In this document: positions 25,842 to 33,468 of the stretch, piece after piece
Layout of the letters: every line of letters starts with the position of its first letter
Numbering within the stretch: position 1 is the first letter of the stretch
Assembly: GCA_035712365.1 (NCBI GenBank)
Contig: DASTAW010000048.1
Location: 186,001 to 250,000, forward strand
From: Terriglobia bacterium
Lineage (GTDB): Bacteria > Acidobacteriota > Terriglobia > UBA7540
Direction: 5' to 3'
Length of the DNA: 64,000 nt
Program-made: the position numbers and the translations under genes
Notes under the pieces: generated by a model
Told to the model about the DNA's origin: nothing
Database searches by the model: none
What the model saw: the letters and a program-made list of their open reading frames with translations, nothing else

Positions 25842-26012
25842 GTGAACTATTCCCAGGAACAGGAGCGCCGGGACTACTTGAATCAGGCCGTGAAGCAAAG
25901 TCAATTGTCAGAGCATCTTGCTGACGAGTAGTCCCGCGCCGGGCCCATCGATTTCTGGTCGGTTTTGGAAGTGCAACGCGACTTCTGCACCAATGAAGAT
26001 CAGATGGTGTAA
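25842..26012 (+). pseudogene. Possible short interrupted reading frame
   Basis: From a GTG at 25842 a protein-like frame (VNYSQEQERRDYLNQAVKQ, then SQLSEHLADE) stops at TAG (25929-25931) and continues in the same frame for 26 residues (SRAGPIDFWSVLEVQRDF onward) to TAA at 26010-26012. AGGAGGGAG lies upstream. It may be a decayed gene next to the island boundary, or chance. No family is recognised. The remaining sequence of 25714-26157 shows nothing else I can support. Confidence 0.2.
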
Positions 26013-26133
26013 AGCTAAACTGGCGTCACCACGTACCTCGTCGCGCTCTATCGAGCGTGAGGCGGAGGCTGGAGAGCAGGCAGACTTATCTCCAGCACCC
26101 AGACAGGGCAGGGCCCTGAAGCGAAAGACAAGA

Positions 26134-26215
26134 TAACTTATTGATCATAAACCGTTATGGTGGAGGCGGGGGGAGTCGAGATTCTGAGCCCACTGATTAG
26201 GCGTAACTTATTGAT
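26134..26215 (+). repeat. 12-bp direct repeats flanking the displaced att copy
   Basis: TAACTTATTGAT occurs at 26134-26145 and again at 26204-26215, exactly 70 bp apart and on either side of the tmRNA-end copy at 26158-26179. Direct repeats flanking a core site are common in integrase attachment regions (arm sites). That role is inferred. Confidence 0.4.
26158..26179 (-). repeat. Displaced copy of the tmRNA 3' end (distal att site)
   Basis: Read on the minus strand this is TCGACTCCCCCC followed by GCCTCCACCA: the T-loop remainder, the acceptor strand, and an encoded CCA of a tmRNA. The 19 bp 26161-26179 are identical to 32376-32394 inside the intact tmRNA gene. Only the 3' end is present, since the upstream T-arm strand is missing. 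This is what integration at a tmRNA gene leaves at the far end of an island. Confidence 0.75.
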
Positions 26216-26380
26216 TCCACGTAACGCACGGAGCGGTGAAAACAGCGAATTCGCCGAAGTGAGGTCCACCGCAGGTACACGGAGGGATCCGATTATGGAA
26301 CCGTAACCCCACGACTTTATCCTCGGACTAACGCGACCGTCTCGTCGCAAGATTTCTCGGAATCCATAACGTTTGTGAAT

Positions 26381-29300
26381 TTAATTCGGAAGCGACACGC
26401 GATCTTCCAAGAGAACAAGTTCGCGCGAATTCAGTAGTTCCTTGAGTGTATTTACGAGCAACCTCTGAATATGATTCCCAGTTCGCTCGAAACCGAAAAT
26501 CCGTGCCACATACAAAAGCAACTTGTCACGTTCGATACTCAAGCTATCGCTTGTGAGTTTTTTTAACGCCACAGTGATTTCTTCGGTTGGAATTTTCTCG
26601 ATTGAGCGTCGTGACCGGCCATCCTCTGGGTTTGGGTGTCTGACTGCTACCTGAAAGGTTTCCGCTGCGGGCCAGAGGAACTCGCCTTGAATTCGTAGTA
26701 GTTTCTCTCGGCTAAGAGATCTCCATGCGGATTTGACCGCATTCATCATTCGCTCGCCGACACGTTCTAATTCCCACGCTTGCGCCAAGCGTGTGGCTGC
26801 CAAGTCTTTGTGGATCGGGCCTTCTATGTCAACGATTTGAGACATCATACGCTTCAAGAGTGGCTGAGCATCAGGATCATGGAATTGCAAGCGCGTCTGT
26901 GGTGCCCGGACCATGCACACTCTGTACGTTTGTACCCAGGTTGGAAGCACGAACTTCTCTTCAGCTTCAGAGATCTCTCTTTCAATGACAATCGGCTCGT
27001 TACCCAGATTCGGCCCGTTCGAAACATGCATCAGCGAAAATCGTCGCGTTCCCTTTAGCTCTTCAAGGGCAGTTTCGATTGCTTGTCTGAGCCGGCCAAC
27101 TTCGAGGTCATTGCGGGTTACCCAATCTGGAGACCAAATTCGATGGATTCTCCAGCCAAGTCTCTCAAGAATCTGCTGACGAATGCGGTCCCGATCTCTT
27201 GCGGTTGCGGATGAATGGTATGAAGCGCCATCGCATTCAACACCCAGTATGAATCTGCCTGGATTTGACGGGTCAACTACCCCAAGGTCAACTCGAAATG
27301 AACTACATCCCACCTGGGGAACAACGGTAAAGCCAAAGCTGCGAATCTTTGTTGCCACTGATTGTTCGAATGGGGACTCGAACTCGCCTTCCTCGATTCG
27401 CATGGCAAGGGCATCTGGACCTCGCTCTGCGAAATCCAAATAGCGGTGGAGTACTCGGACGCCTTCCCTGTTAACTTCACTAAGGTCAAAATCAGAGGCG
27501 CGAATCGAGCTAACAACAATCACCTTCTTTCGAGCGCGAGTAACTGCGACGTTCAATCGCCGCTCACCTCCATTGCCGTTCAAGGGGCCGAAGTTCATCG
27601 TGATGCGACCAAACCTGTCTTTACCATATCCGACGCTAAAGATGAGAACATCCCGCTCATCCCCCTGCACGCTCTCCAGGTTTTTCACAAAAAACTTCTC
27701 GAACCTGTCGGCGGCGAAGTATCGCTCAAGCTCCGGCTTTTGTCGTCGGAACTGCTCAAGGTGATTCTCGATTGTATCGGCCTGGGAAACGTTGAACGTC
27801 ACTACACCGAGCGATTGGTCTGGATATCGCAAGAGATGCTCTTCCACCAAGCCGACAACTTTCTCTGCCTCCCGTACGTTATCTCTTTTCCCACCACGGT
27901 CATACACACCGTCAGGAACAAAAACGAATTTAACGCCGAAAGCCTCATCCTCTTGCAACCACGACGGGAAGGTTATCAGGCTAAAGTCATAAAAAATGGA
28001 GTTCGAAAACGCAATCAAAGATTCATGCTCGCTTCGGTAGTGCCATTTTAATTGGCGCTGTGGCATTACCGCCGCGCAAGCGTCGAGGACGCTGTCGAAT
28101 ACATCAAAAGCCTCCATTGCATTAGGATCGTCCGATTCGTCGGACAGATCATCCGACATCCCTTGTTCAAAGAATGTTGTTGGCGGCAGTTGCCTGTTGT
28201 CCCCGCACACCACCAACTGCTTCCCCCGATAAACGGAACAAATCGCATCCTCTGATCTCAGTTGGGAAGCTTCATCAAAAATCACGAGATCGAATTTCAT
28301 TTTTTCGGGGTCAAGAAACTGGCTGACCGAAATTGGGCTCATCAGCAAGCAAGGCTTCAATTGCGTCAATAAATTCGGGATAAGGACGAACAGTTTTCGG
28401 AGCGGAAGGTGGCGTCTCTGTTTGTTTGCCTCCTTCAACAGTACACCAAGTTCTCCTCCTGGGATTACCACACTCGATGCTGGTCGCAGGCGATTGATTT
28501 CCCTTATGACGCTATGGACGCCTTGCTCCCAATGCTTTCTGTCTAGCTCGCGAAATTCCGCAATGAGTCTTTCGTGGTTCTCACCACGGAATGCCCCGAG
28601 GCAGGGATCATCGGCGAATTGGAAATTCAACCACGCCTGAAGCAATGACCTTCTCAGGACACTCGGAAGATCACTTGCGCGAAGAGACAGGTGTTTTGTC
28701 GTCAGGTTCTCAAAGAATTCTTCGAGCCCGAAAGCCTGGAAGCCATGCTCTAGTTCACAAAAGTCAACCCAATCCCTGAGTGTTTCAATCTGCTGAGACA
28801 TCTCGCGCAGACGTGACAGCATGGCAACAAAGTCAGCCTCTAAAAGCGGAGTTCCCTCCGCCGCAGGATAGCCGCTTACAAAGCTTCGTCCCAATGTTTG
28901 GAGACCGATTCGAACTCGGTTTAGGTCACCATCCAATGCCTCATGCGTGGGAGCGTTTTCTTTTCCCGCGATCAATATGCCCAGAAGACTCTGGGGGATT
29001 TCTCTGTTCCCCATGTGAGCCCGGAATTCCGTAGCCCATTGAACTGCCGTGAGAACCTCGTCCCATGCCGTCTCTATTCCTACGAACCGATGGCCAAAAT
29101 GCTCCTTCAGGCGTTGAGACTCCGCAGCGGTCTCTACTTCGATCGTTCGCAACTCACTCAGGTGCTCAAGGTCACTCATAATTCGTTGACACGTGATGCC
29201 GTCGGAAGACCGTGCACAAGGTAAGATTGTGTCCATCAGGTCGCAGAATTGTCTCAATGCGTCTCCAACTTCTTCGGACCACATTTTCAATTCCTCTAGT

Positions 29301-32011
29301 GGTCTTTCCGCTATCGGCATTTCGGGACCATCCGAGAAATTCGGGGAGAGATATGGTTTGGCTTGGGGGAGTTTCTTTTCCCAGTCAGCTATGCTTTCCT
29401 TCAGACGCGGCCCTGTAGTGCGCAATTCAATCGTAGCGAGGCCTCGGGCGGACGCTTGATGGATAAATTGACTGGGAAGTGGCTGCAAAGCTGCCAACCT
29501 GACCAATTCCTGTGAATTACCCAAGGCTCGCGACACACGATCAAAGTCCGTTTCGAAACCCCTGAAGTAACCGCCAAGCAACTCCTTGTACTGGGAGAAT
29601 TCTTTAATGAGTCGCTCCTCTCGGTCCTTTAGGGCCTGTACCCTGCGGAGGTCGGTAAGGATTGACGATGGAAGCTTTCCGTCTTTATGGAGGCGTCTGA
29701 TTTGTCGTTTGGACCTGAAGTAGGAGGGACGGAAAATTCGGAGAATGGAGGAATAAGGCCCTGAAAACTTTTCGATTAAACTCTTGACCGGCAGTTCGAG
29801 AATCTCCGGCTCATATTCGGCAAGCAGGGCTTTTCTCTCATTGTTCCTGCTGTCGAAGCCCTCTCGAATGGAGGGCAACGATTGTGCCACATCTCTCTGC
29901 CTAGTCAATTCCAGCCATTTGTCATCGGGCCTATCCTCGGACTCACATAACTCCGCGATGCTCACGAGTTGGCGAAGACGTGGGAGATTCAGGTCGCTGT
30001 TCAGCCCCAAGGACTGCTGAAGGATATTGCCGTCCCTGATCCAGCTCAATGCACGTATTGAAAGCTGCTGTGCCCATTCAAGCAGCAACCCTCGATTCAT
30101 GACAAAGCTTGTATCGTCCAACAGAGACCGGCCCACAATCGTGGTCAATTTCTGCAGCGCGCGATTGAGGCGATCACAGAGATTAGCAGGGAGCGACATC
30201 AAGGCCGCAGTGTACATAGAATCCAGAGCATCTCGATGCTCATTGTGGATTTTCTTGAGCCCCAGATATCGCTCCGTTTCTTTCGTGATTTCAGGTAGGC
30301 TCGAACTGAGGACCCACTGCTGTTCGATACCTGGGCAATTGGAGAGCATCCGGGAAGTCTTCAACAGCCACTCGACGGCGGGGAGTGTTAGCGGTTCTTC
30401 TAAACCGAGCAAATTCGCGAGACGGGCTGAACTTTGCCGTAGCGCGGAGACAGACGCCATGCATCCGGCGATTTCCCCTTGTAGCTCAGTTTTGATTGCC
30501 AGGGAGAAGGCCATAACCGTACAGCCAAACCACAGGAAATTCCGACCGGCCACTGCTACTTGCCAAAGAGGCTCCAACCGCTTGGCCAGCTGTTCCGCAC
30601 CATCGAAGCTCTCTGGGGTAAGGAGGGATGCGTCGAATACGCCAGTCGGAACATAGGCAACGTCGTTTAGTTGAGCGACCGATCCCAGGACATCGAAGGC
30701 ACTACATCCGAACGGCCGGCGAACCAAGTGAAGCGAATGAACGTAGTCATTCAGTTTCTTGCGTCTCTCAACGAGCTGCTTTGCCTCAAAATCCGTTAGG
30801 CCTTTCTTCGGCTGAAGCTGCTCTGAGTGCGTCTTATAGAGCTCCTGAATTACTTCGCGCTTGTTGGCCTTGTGACTGTGGAGTTGGAGGCAATAATGGT
30901 CAAGTCCGGCCTTTTGAAGTCGGTCGGAGACAACTTCAAGCGCCGCCATCTTTTCACTTACAAACAGAACGCTTTTCCCTCTGGCAATGAATTCTGAAAC
31001 CAAATTCGTAATCGTCTGACTTTTCCCGGTTCCCGGCGGGCCCTGGATGACCAGGTTGTTCCCTGCTTTGACTGCCTCGATGCAAACCAATTGACTACTA
31101 TCTGCGTCCGCGACAAGAAAGCTCGTGTCCGGTGAAATCTTCTTATCTAGTTCGCGTGGGTCTGGCGGCTCACTCGCGGGAGACTCCTTTCCTTCTTCGC
31201 ATAAGCATCGGACAATCGAATGCGCTTCGAGCGCACTACCGTGACTTTTCAGATCGTGATAAATGACCAGCTTGTGGAAGGAAAACAGTCCCAACCAACA
31301 ATCGTCGCTGACTGTCCACTCGTATTTCGCTATTTGACTTCGGAAGACATTAAGGAATTTTTCAAGTGGAGCTACCTCCCAATCATCAGGAACGGGCGGC
31401 AGTTCGATCTTGAAATCATCACTGAGCTTTACAGCGAGTGCAGGATTGACAACGATTTCCTCATCAGCTGGCCACAGTTCGAAGGGGTCATTCACCGAGT
31501 CTCGCCTGAGCTCCACCGGTACCAAGAGTATCGGTGACTTTATAATTTCGCTTTGCTCGATTTCCTTCCACTCCAGCGTGCCGAATGTGATGAACAGAAT
31601 TCGAACTCCGCGCTCCTCAAAATCCGTTCGAGACCGGCGATAAAGGTTCCGCAAGATGGCGCGGAGCCTTGCGCCATCCTTAACATCTGTCACAAGCTCA
31701 TCGTTTCGGCGATCCAGAGAGGCCCCACCCCCCGGTGATCCAGGCTGGTCGCCGCCTGCCGGTTTGAGCAACAGAGGTTGTAAATCGTGTGAATTGGCAG
31801 CTACGGTAAGCGTCTCATTCTCGTCTGGCGGCATAAAGAATTGCCAGTGCTTCTCTTCATTCGCAAGGCGGTTAAAAATGTCAGCGATCGTGGGGTCGAT
31901 GATCTTCAGGGTTGATGCACGCGTCCGCGCGAAATACAGGGATCGGTTCCGGCGAGAAAGATCAACTATCTTTCGCTTCCACTCCTCAACGCGCTGGGCA
32001 ACCCGACTCAT
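26381..32011 (-). CDS. DUF4011-helicase-Vsr-like nuclease-DUF3320 protein (Hhe-type defence)
   Basis: A giant cytoplasmic protein of about 1876 residues. Order of parts: DUF4011 N-terminus (RVEEWKRKIVDLSRRNRSLYF), superfamily-1 helicase with Walker A GPPGTGKS (about 324-331) and Walker B/DEAS (IFDEASQL, about 1243), late helicase motifs QGDERDV and LNVAVTRARKK, a Vsr/MTES_1575-like endonuclease domain starting FEQSVATKIRSFGF (about 1547) with D in FRVDLGVV and the ECDG motif (about 1591), and a DUF3320 C-terminus (IEGPIHKDLAATRLAQAWE, about 1725 on). This architecture was reported as a single-gene antiphage system (Hhe, Gao et al. 2020). Defence function here is inferred. The ATG at 32011 begins at the conserved domain. 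A TTG-started extension to 32182 is open but unlikely. Confidence 0.88.
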   Translation of the reverse strand: MSRVAQRVEEWKRKIVDLSRRNRSLYFARTRASTLKIIDPTIADIFNRLANEEKHWQFFMPPDENETLTVAANSHDLQPLLLKPAGGDQPGSPGGGASLDRRNDELVTDVKDGARLRAILRNLYRRSRTDFEERGVRILFITFGTLEWKEIEQSEIIKSPILLVPVELRRDSVNDPFELWPADEEIVVNPALAVKLSDDFKIELPPVPDDWEVAPLEKFLNVFRSQIAKYEWTVSDDCWLGLFSFHKLVIYHDLKSHGSALEAHSIVRCLCEEGKESPASEPPDPRELDKKISPDTSFLVADADSSQLVCIEAVKAGNNLVIQGPPGTGKSQTITNLVSEFIARGKSVLFVSEKMAALEVVSDRLQKAGLDHYCLQLHSHKANKREVIQELYKTHSEQLQPKKGLTDFEAKQLVERRKKLNDYVHSLHLVRRPFGCSAFDVLGSVAQLNDVAYVPTGVFDASLLTPESFDGAEQLAKRLEPLWQVAVAGRNFLWFGCTVMAFSLAIKTELQGEIAGCMASVSALRQSSARLANLLGLEEPLTLPAVEWLLKTSRMLSNCPGIEQQWVLSSSLPEITKETERYLGLKKIHNEHRDALDSMYTAALMSLPANLCDRLNRALQKLTTIVGRSLLDDTSFVMNRGLLLEWAQQLSIRALSWIRDGNILQQSLGLNSDLNLPRLRQLVSIAELCESEDRPDDKWLELTRQRDVAQSLPSIREGFDSRNNERKALLAEYEPEILELPVKSLIEKFSGPYSSILRIFRPSYFRSKRQIRRLHKDGKLPSSILTDLRRVQALKDREERLIKEFSQYKELLGGYFRGFETDFDRVSRALGNSQELVRLAALQPLPSQFIHQASARGLATIELRTTGPRLKESIADWEKKLPQAKPYLSPNFSDGPEMPIAERPLEELKMWSEEVGDALRQFCDLMDTILPCARSSDGITCQRIMSDLEHLSELRTIEVETAAESQRLKEHFGHRFVGIETAWDEVLTAVQWATEFRAHMGNREIPQSLLGILIAGKENAPTHEALDGDLNRVRIGLQTLGRSFVSGYPAAEGTPLLEADFVAMLSRLREMSQQIETLRDWVDFCELEHGFQAFGLEEFFENLTTKHLSLRASDLPSVLRRSLLQAWLNFQFADDPCLGAFRGENHERLIAEFRELDRKHWEQGVHSVIREINRLRPASSVVIPGGELGVLLKEANKQRRHLPLRKLFVLIPNLLTQLKPCLLMSPISVSQFLDPEKMKFDLVIFDEASQLRSEDAICSVYRGKQLVVCGDNRQLPPTTFFEQGMSDDLSDESDDPNAMEAFDVFDSVLDACAAVMPQRQLKWHYRSEHESLIAFSNSIFYDFSLITFPSWLQEDEAFGVKFVFVPDGVYDRGGKRDNVREAEKVVGLVEEHLLRYPDQSLGVVTFNVSQADTIENHLEQFRRQKPELERYFAADRFEKFFVKNLESVQGDERDVLIFSVGYGKDRFGRITMNFGPLNGNGGERRLNVAVTRARKKVIVVSSIRASDFDLSEVNREGVRVLHRYLDFAERGPDALAMRIEEGEFESPFEQSVATKIRSFGFTVVPQVGCSSFRVDLGVVDPSNPGRFILGVECDGASYHSSATARDRDRIRQQILERLGWRIHRIWSPDWVTRNDLEVGRLRQAIETALEELKGTRRFSLMHVSNGPNLGNEPIVIEREISEAEEKFVLPTWVQTYRVCMVRAPQTRLQFHDPDAQPLLKRMMSQIVDIEGPIHKDLAATRLAQAWELERVGERMMNAVKSAWRSLSREKLLRIQGEFLWPAAETFQVAVRHPNPEDGRSRRSIEKIPTEEITVALKKLTSDSLSIERDKLLLYVARIFGFERTGNHIQRLLVNTLKELLNSRELVLLEDRVSLPN

Positions 32012-32194
32012 CTGAATTGAACCTGTGGCGCTAAAACCGAAATGTGCAATCCTTCCGCTGCTATCGCCAGCGACGGGGAAGCGCCAGATTTCCAAGAGAA
32101 AAGTCTCGGCAGCACTGTGCTGACCGTCGGGGGTAAAAGATATCGCTTTCTCCGGTGCATGTCTAGACGATGTAAACAACAAACAAGTAAGCGT

Positions 32195-32290
32195 TCAGAG
32201 TTCGGTCACTGAAAGGCCAGAAATTTTGCGGAAGTCGCGGAGGTTCAATGTGGCAACTGAATAGCCGATGTGCGGCGCATTTGGGGCGTG
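32195..32290 (-). pseudogene. Truncated VapC/PIN-domain toxin remnant
   Basis: On the minus strand, the frame ending at the TGA at 32195 reads GYSVATLNLRDFRKISGL then SVTEL. This matches the C-terminal strand and helix of VapC-type PIN toxins (the 'ATxNxRDFxxIxGL' pattern with the last catalytic-region aspartate). The preceding residues do not continue as a PIN domain, and no start or antitoxin gene is visible, so only the last 25-30 codons survive. The fragment lies between the helicase gene and the tmRNA, inside the proposed island. Confidence 0.6.
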
Positions 32291-32375
32291 ACTTTGGCGG
32301 GAGGGTATGACACGTATATGGCACGCGGAGCAAGCATCCATGTACAATAGCTTTGGAATCACCAAGTTACATAGA

Positions 32376-32394
32376 TGGAGGCGGGGGGAGTCGA
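32376..32394 (-). repeat. Proximal att site within the tmRNA 3' end
   Basis: These 19 bp of the tmRNA T-loop and acceptor strand are repeated exactly at 26161-26179. They form the tmRNA-side boundary of the proposed island. Confidence 0.7.
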
Positions 32395-32740
32395 ACCCCC
32401 GTCCGAAAAGCCTTGCGGTCGAAAGCCTACACGCTTATCGCGTTCGCTTGATGCATTCGCCAGCGGCCCTCAGGAACGGGCAAGAACGAACCGCCGGCTA
32501 GCCTGATCCGGTCACCCGGATCTTACCCGGAACCCTCAGGCGGCAAGTTCCAGGCCAGCCCGCTGGATGACGCCTCATTCCGCCCCGCGGGCACTGGCGG
32601 AGGAGACGCGCTAGCCTTGATTAGGCAGCGTAAGCAAACTGCGTGTTGGCAGTTATGTTGTTCCACGCCGATTACGGGTGGTGTGGACCCCCGGCGTGCC
32701 TTTCGAGCGCGAGAGCTTCCGTCGAATCCGGAACGCCCCC
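32376..32740 (-). ncRNA. ssrA: tmRNA
   Basis: Transfer-messenger RNA of about 365 nt that rescues stalled ribosomes. The 5' end GGGGGCGTTCCGGATTCGAC is the standard tmRNA start. The 3' end TTCGACTCCCCCCGCCTCCA gives the T-arm and a seven-pair acceptor stem with the 5' GGGGGCG (one G-U). The tag frame at 32650-32621 encodes ANTQFAYAA and stops with TAA, preceded by ATAACT as in other tmRNAs. The 3' CCA is not encoded (TCTATG follows the discriminator A) and must be added. Pseudoknot stems are expected around 32400-32620. A consensus-like promoter ends 8 bases upstream. Confidence 0.95.
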
Positions 32741-32748
32741 TCAATCTA

Positions 32749-32777
32749 AGTATGCCGTTGGCGGAGCGGCGCGTCAA
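32749..32777 (-). promoter_or_regulatory. Promoter of the tmRNA gene
   Basis: On the minus strand TTGACG (32777-32772), a 17-base spacer and CATACT (32754-32749) are followed by 8 bases and then the mature tmRNA 5' end at 32740. Spacing and sequence fit a housekeeping sigma-70 promoter that starts at or next to the tmRNA 5' end. Confidence 0.75.
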
Positions 32778-32860
32778 CACGCCGTACATCTGCAGGTGGG
32801 CCGAAAAAACTGTTGGAAGCAAAACTTTCGCTATTTTGCCGCCTCATCGGGAGATGGTTG

Positions 32861-32888
32861 TTGACACGCCCTGTTTTGGCGGTAGGAT
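32861..32888 (+). promoter_or_regulatory. Consensus-like promoter upstream of the SLT region
   Basis: TTGACA (32861-32866), a 16-base spacer and TAGGAT (32883-32888) on the plus strand predict a transcript starting near 32895, divergent from the tmRNA. Downstream lie short open frames and then, 570 bp on, the lytic transglycosylase gene. Confidence 0.5.
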
Positions 32889-32923
32889 AAGAGAGACCGT
32901 GGCGTGAGGGAGGTCAAAGGTTT

Positions 32924-33208
32924 TTGCAGTTGGAGTTCACAAAGTCAAACCGCACACATGGTGCAATCCAGCAGGTCCACAGGCAGCTTAGCAACCTCCT
33001 AAGACGGCAGGCTGAAGAGATTCAGCGGCTCGTCCAAAGCCTAAGACCCCTCCAGAATGAACAGTGCCAACTGGAAGCTCCAGCTTCCCGGGTGCTCGAG
33101 CCTTTGGTGCGGCTATCGAAACCGCCCTGGGAAGCCGGTACCCTGAAAACCCCACTGAACAACCAGCGGGAGACGACACACAGGTGGCGTCTCGGCAAGC
33201 CATTCTGA
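32924..33208 (+). CDS. Hypothetical short protein, 94 residues
   Basis: A TTG-started frame ten bases after GAGGGAGG and just downstream of a consensus-like promoter. The first half is helical and charged (QQVHRQLSNLLRRQAEEIQ, then RLVQSLRPLQNEQ); the second half is proline/threonine-rich with no recognisable family. A different frame over the next 180 bp also looks protein-like (33223-33399), so the two may be parts of one frameshifted gene. It could equally be a non-coding leader of the following transglycosylase gene. Confidence 0.3.
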   Translation: MQLEFTKSNRTHGAIQQVHRQLSNLLRRQAEEIQRLVQSLRPLQNEQCQLEAPASRVLEPLVRLSKPPWEAGTLKTPLNNQRETTHRWRLGKPF

Positions 33209-33222
33209 GCCGCGAAGTGCCT

Positions 33223-33399
33223 ATGCTGGGTATGTGTGAGTTGGTTTATGGAATCGAACTGCACAATAGGAACATGGTTATAGAGGAGCGCAGGATTGAG
33301 AATCTGTATCAGCGGCTCGAAACAGCGATTGATCGCAGCCGGAAAACCTACGAGAAGCGCCTTGCTCATGCGGCGGCACAGCTTCGACTTCCTTCGTGA
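33223..33399 (+). CDS. Hypothetical short helical protein, 58 residues
   Basis: Open frame with a charged, coiled-coil-like sequence (MVIEERRIENLYQRLETA, then DRSRKTYEKRLAHAAAQL). No ribosome site is seen. The frame is open upstream to 33064 and overlaps the preceding short frame. It lies 70 bp before the transglycosylase gene in the same direction. A short CGCTGG/CCAGCG stem is found in that gap (33414-33436). It could be a remnant or the 3' part of a frameshifted gene. Confidence 0.25.
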   Translation: MLGMCELVYGIELHNRNMVIEERRIENLYQRLETAIDRSRKTYEKRLAHAAAQLRLPS

Positions 33400-33468
33400 A
33401 GAGCTGGTAATGACGCTGGCTGAAGATGATCCAGCGCTTCTTGGTACCGGCTGTCCGAGACCTTCAGC

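Larger units (their letters stand above)
26158..32394. mobile_element. Putative 6.2-kb genomic island integrated at ssrA
   Basis: The interval is bounded by 19-bp direct repeats of the tmRNA 3' end, with the intact tmRNA at the right boundary and the displaced fragment at the left. It carries a giant helicase-nuclease defence-type gene and a truncated PIN-toxin remnant, both unrelated to the metabolic genes on either side. By eye the cargo is less GC-rich than its surroundings, though this was not measured. No integrase gene is recognisable, so the element would be non-autonomous or decayed. Confidence 0.65.

Noticed and set aside
32376-32400. A tRNA gene, suggested by the T-arm-like sequence
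   Set aside because: The matching 5' acceptor strand is 365 bases away, and the tag frame shows it is tmRNA.
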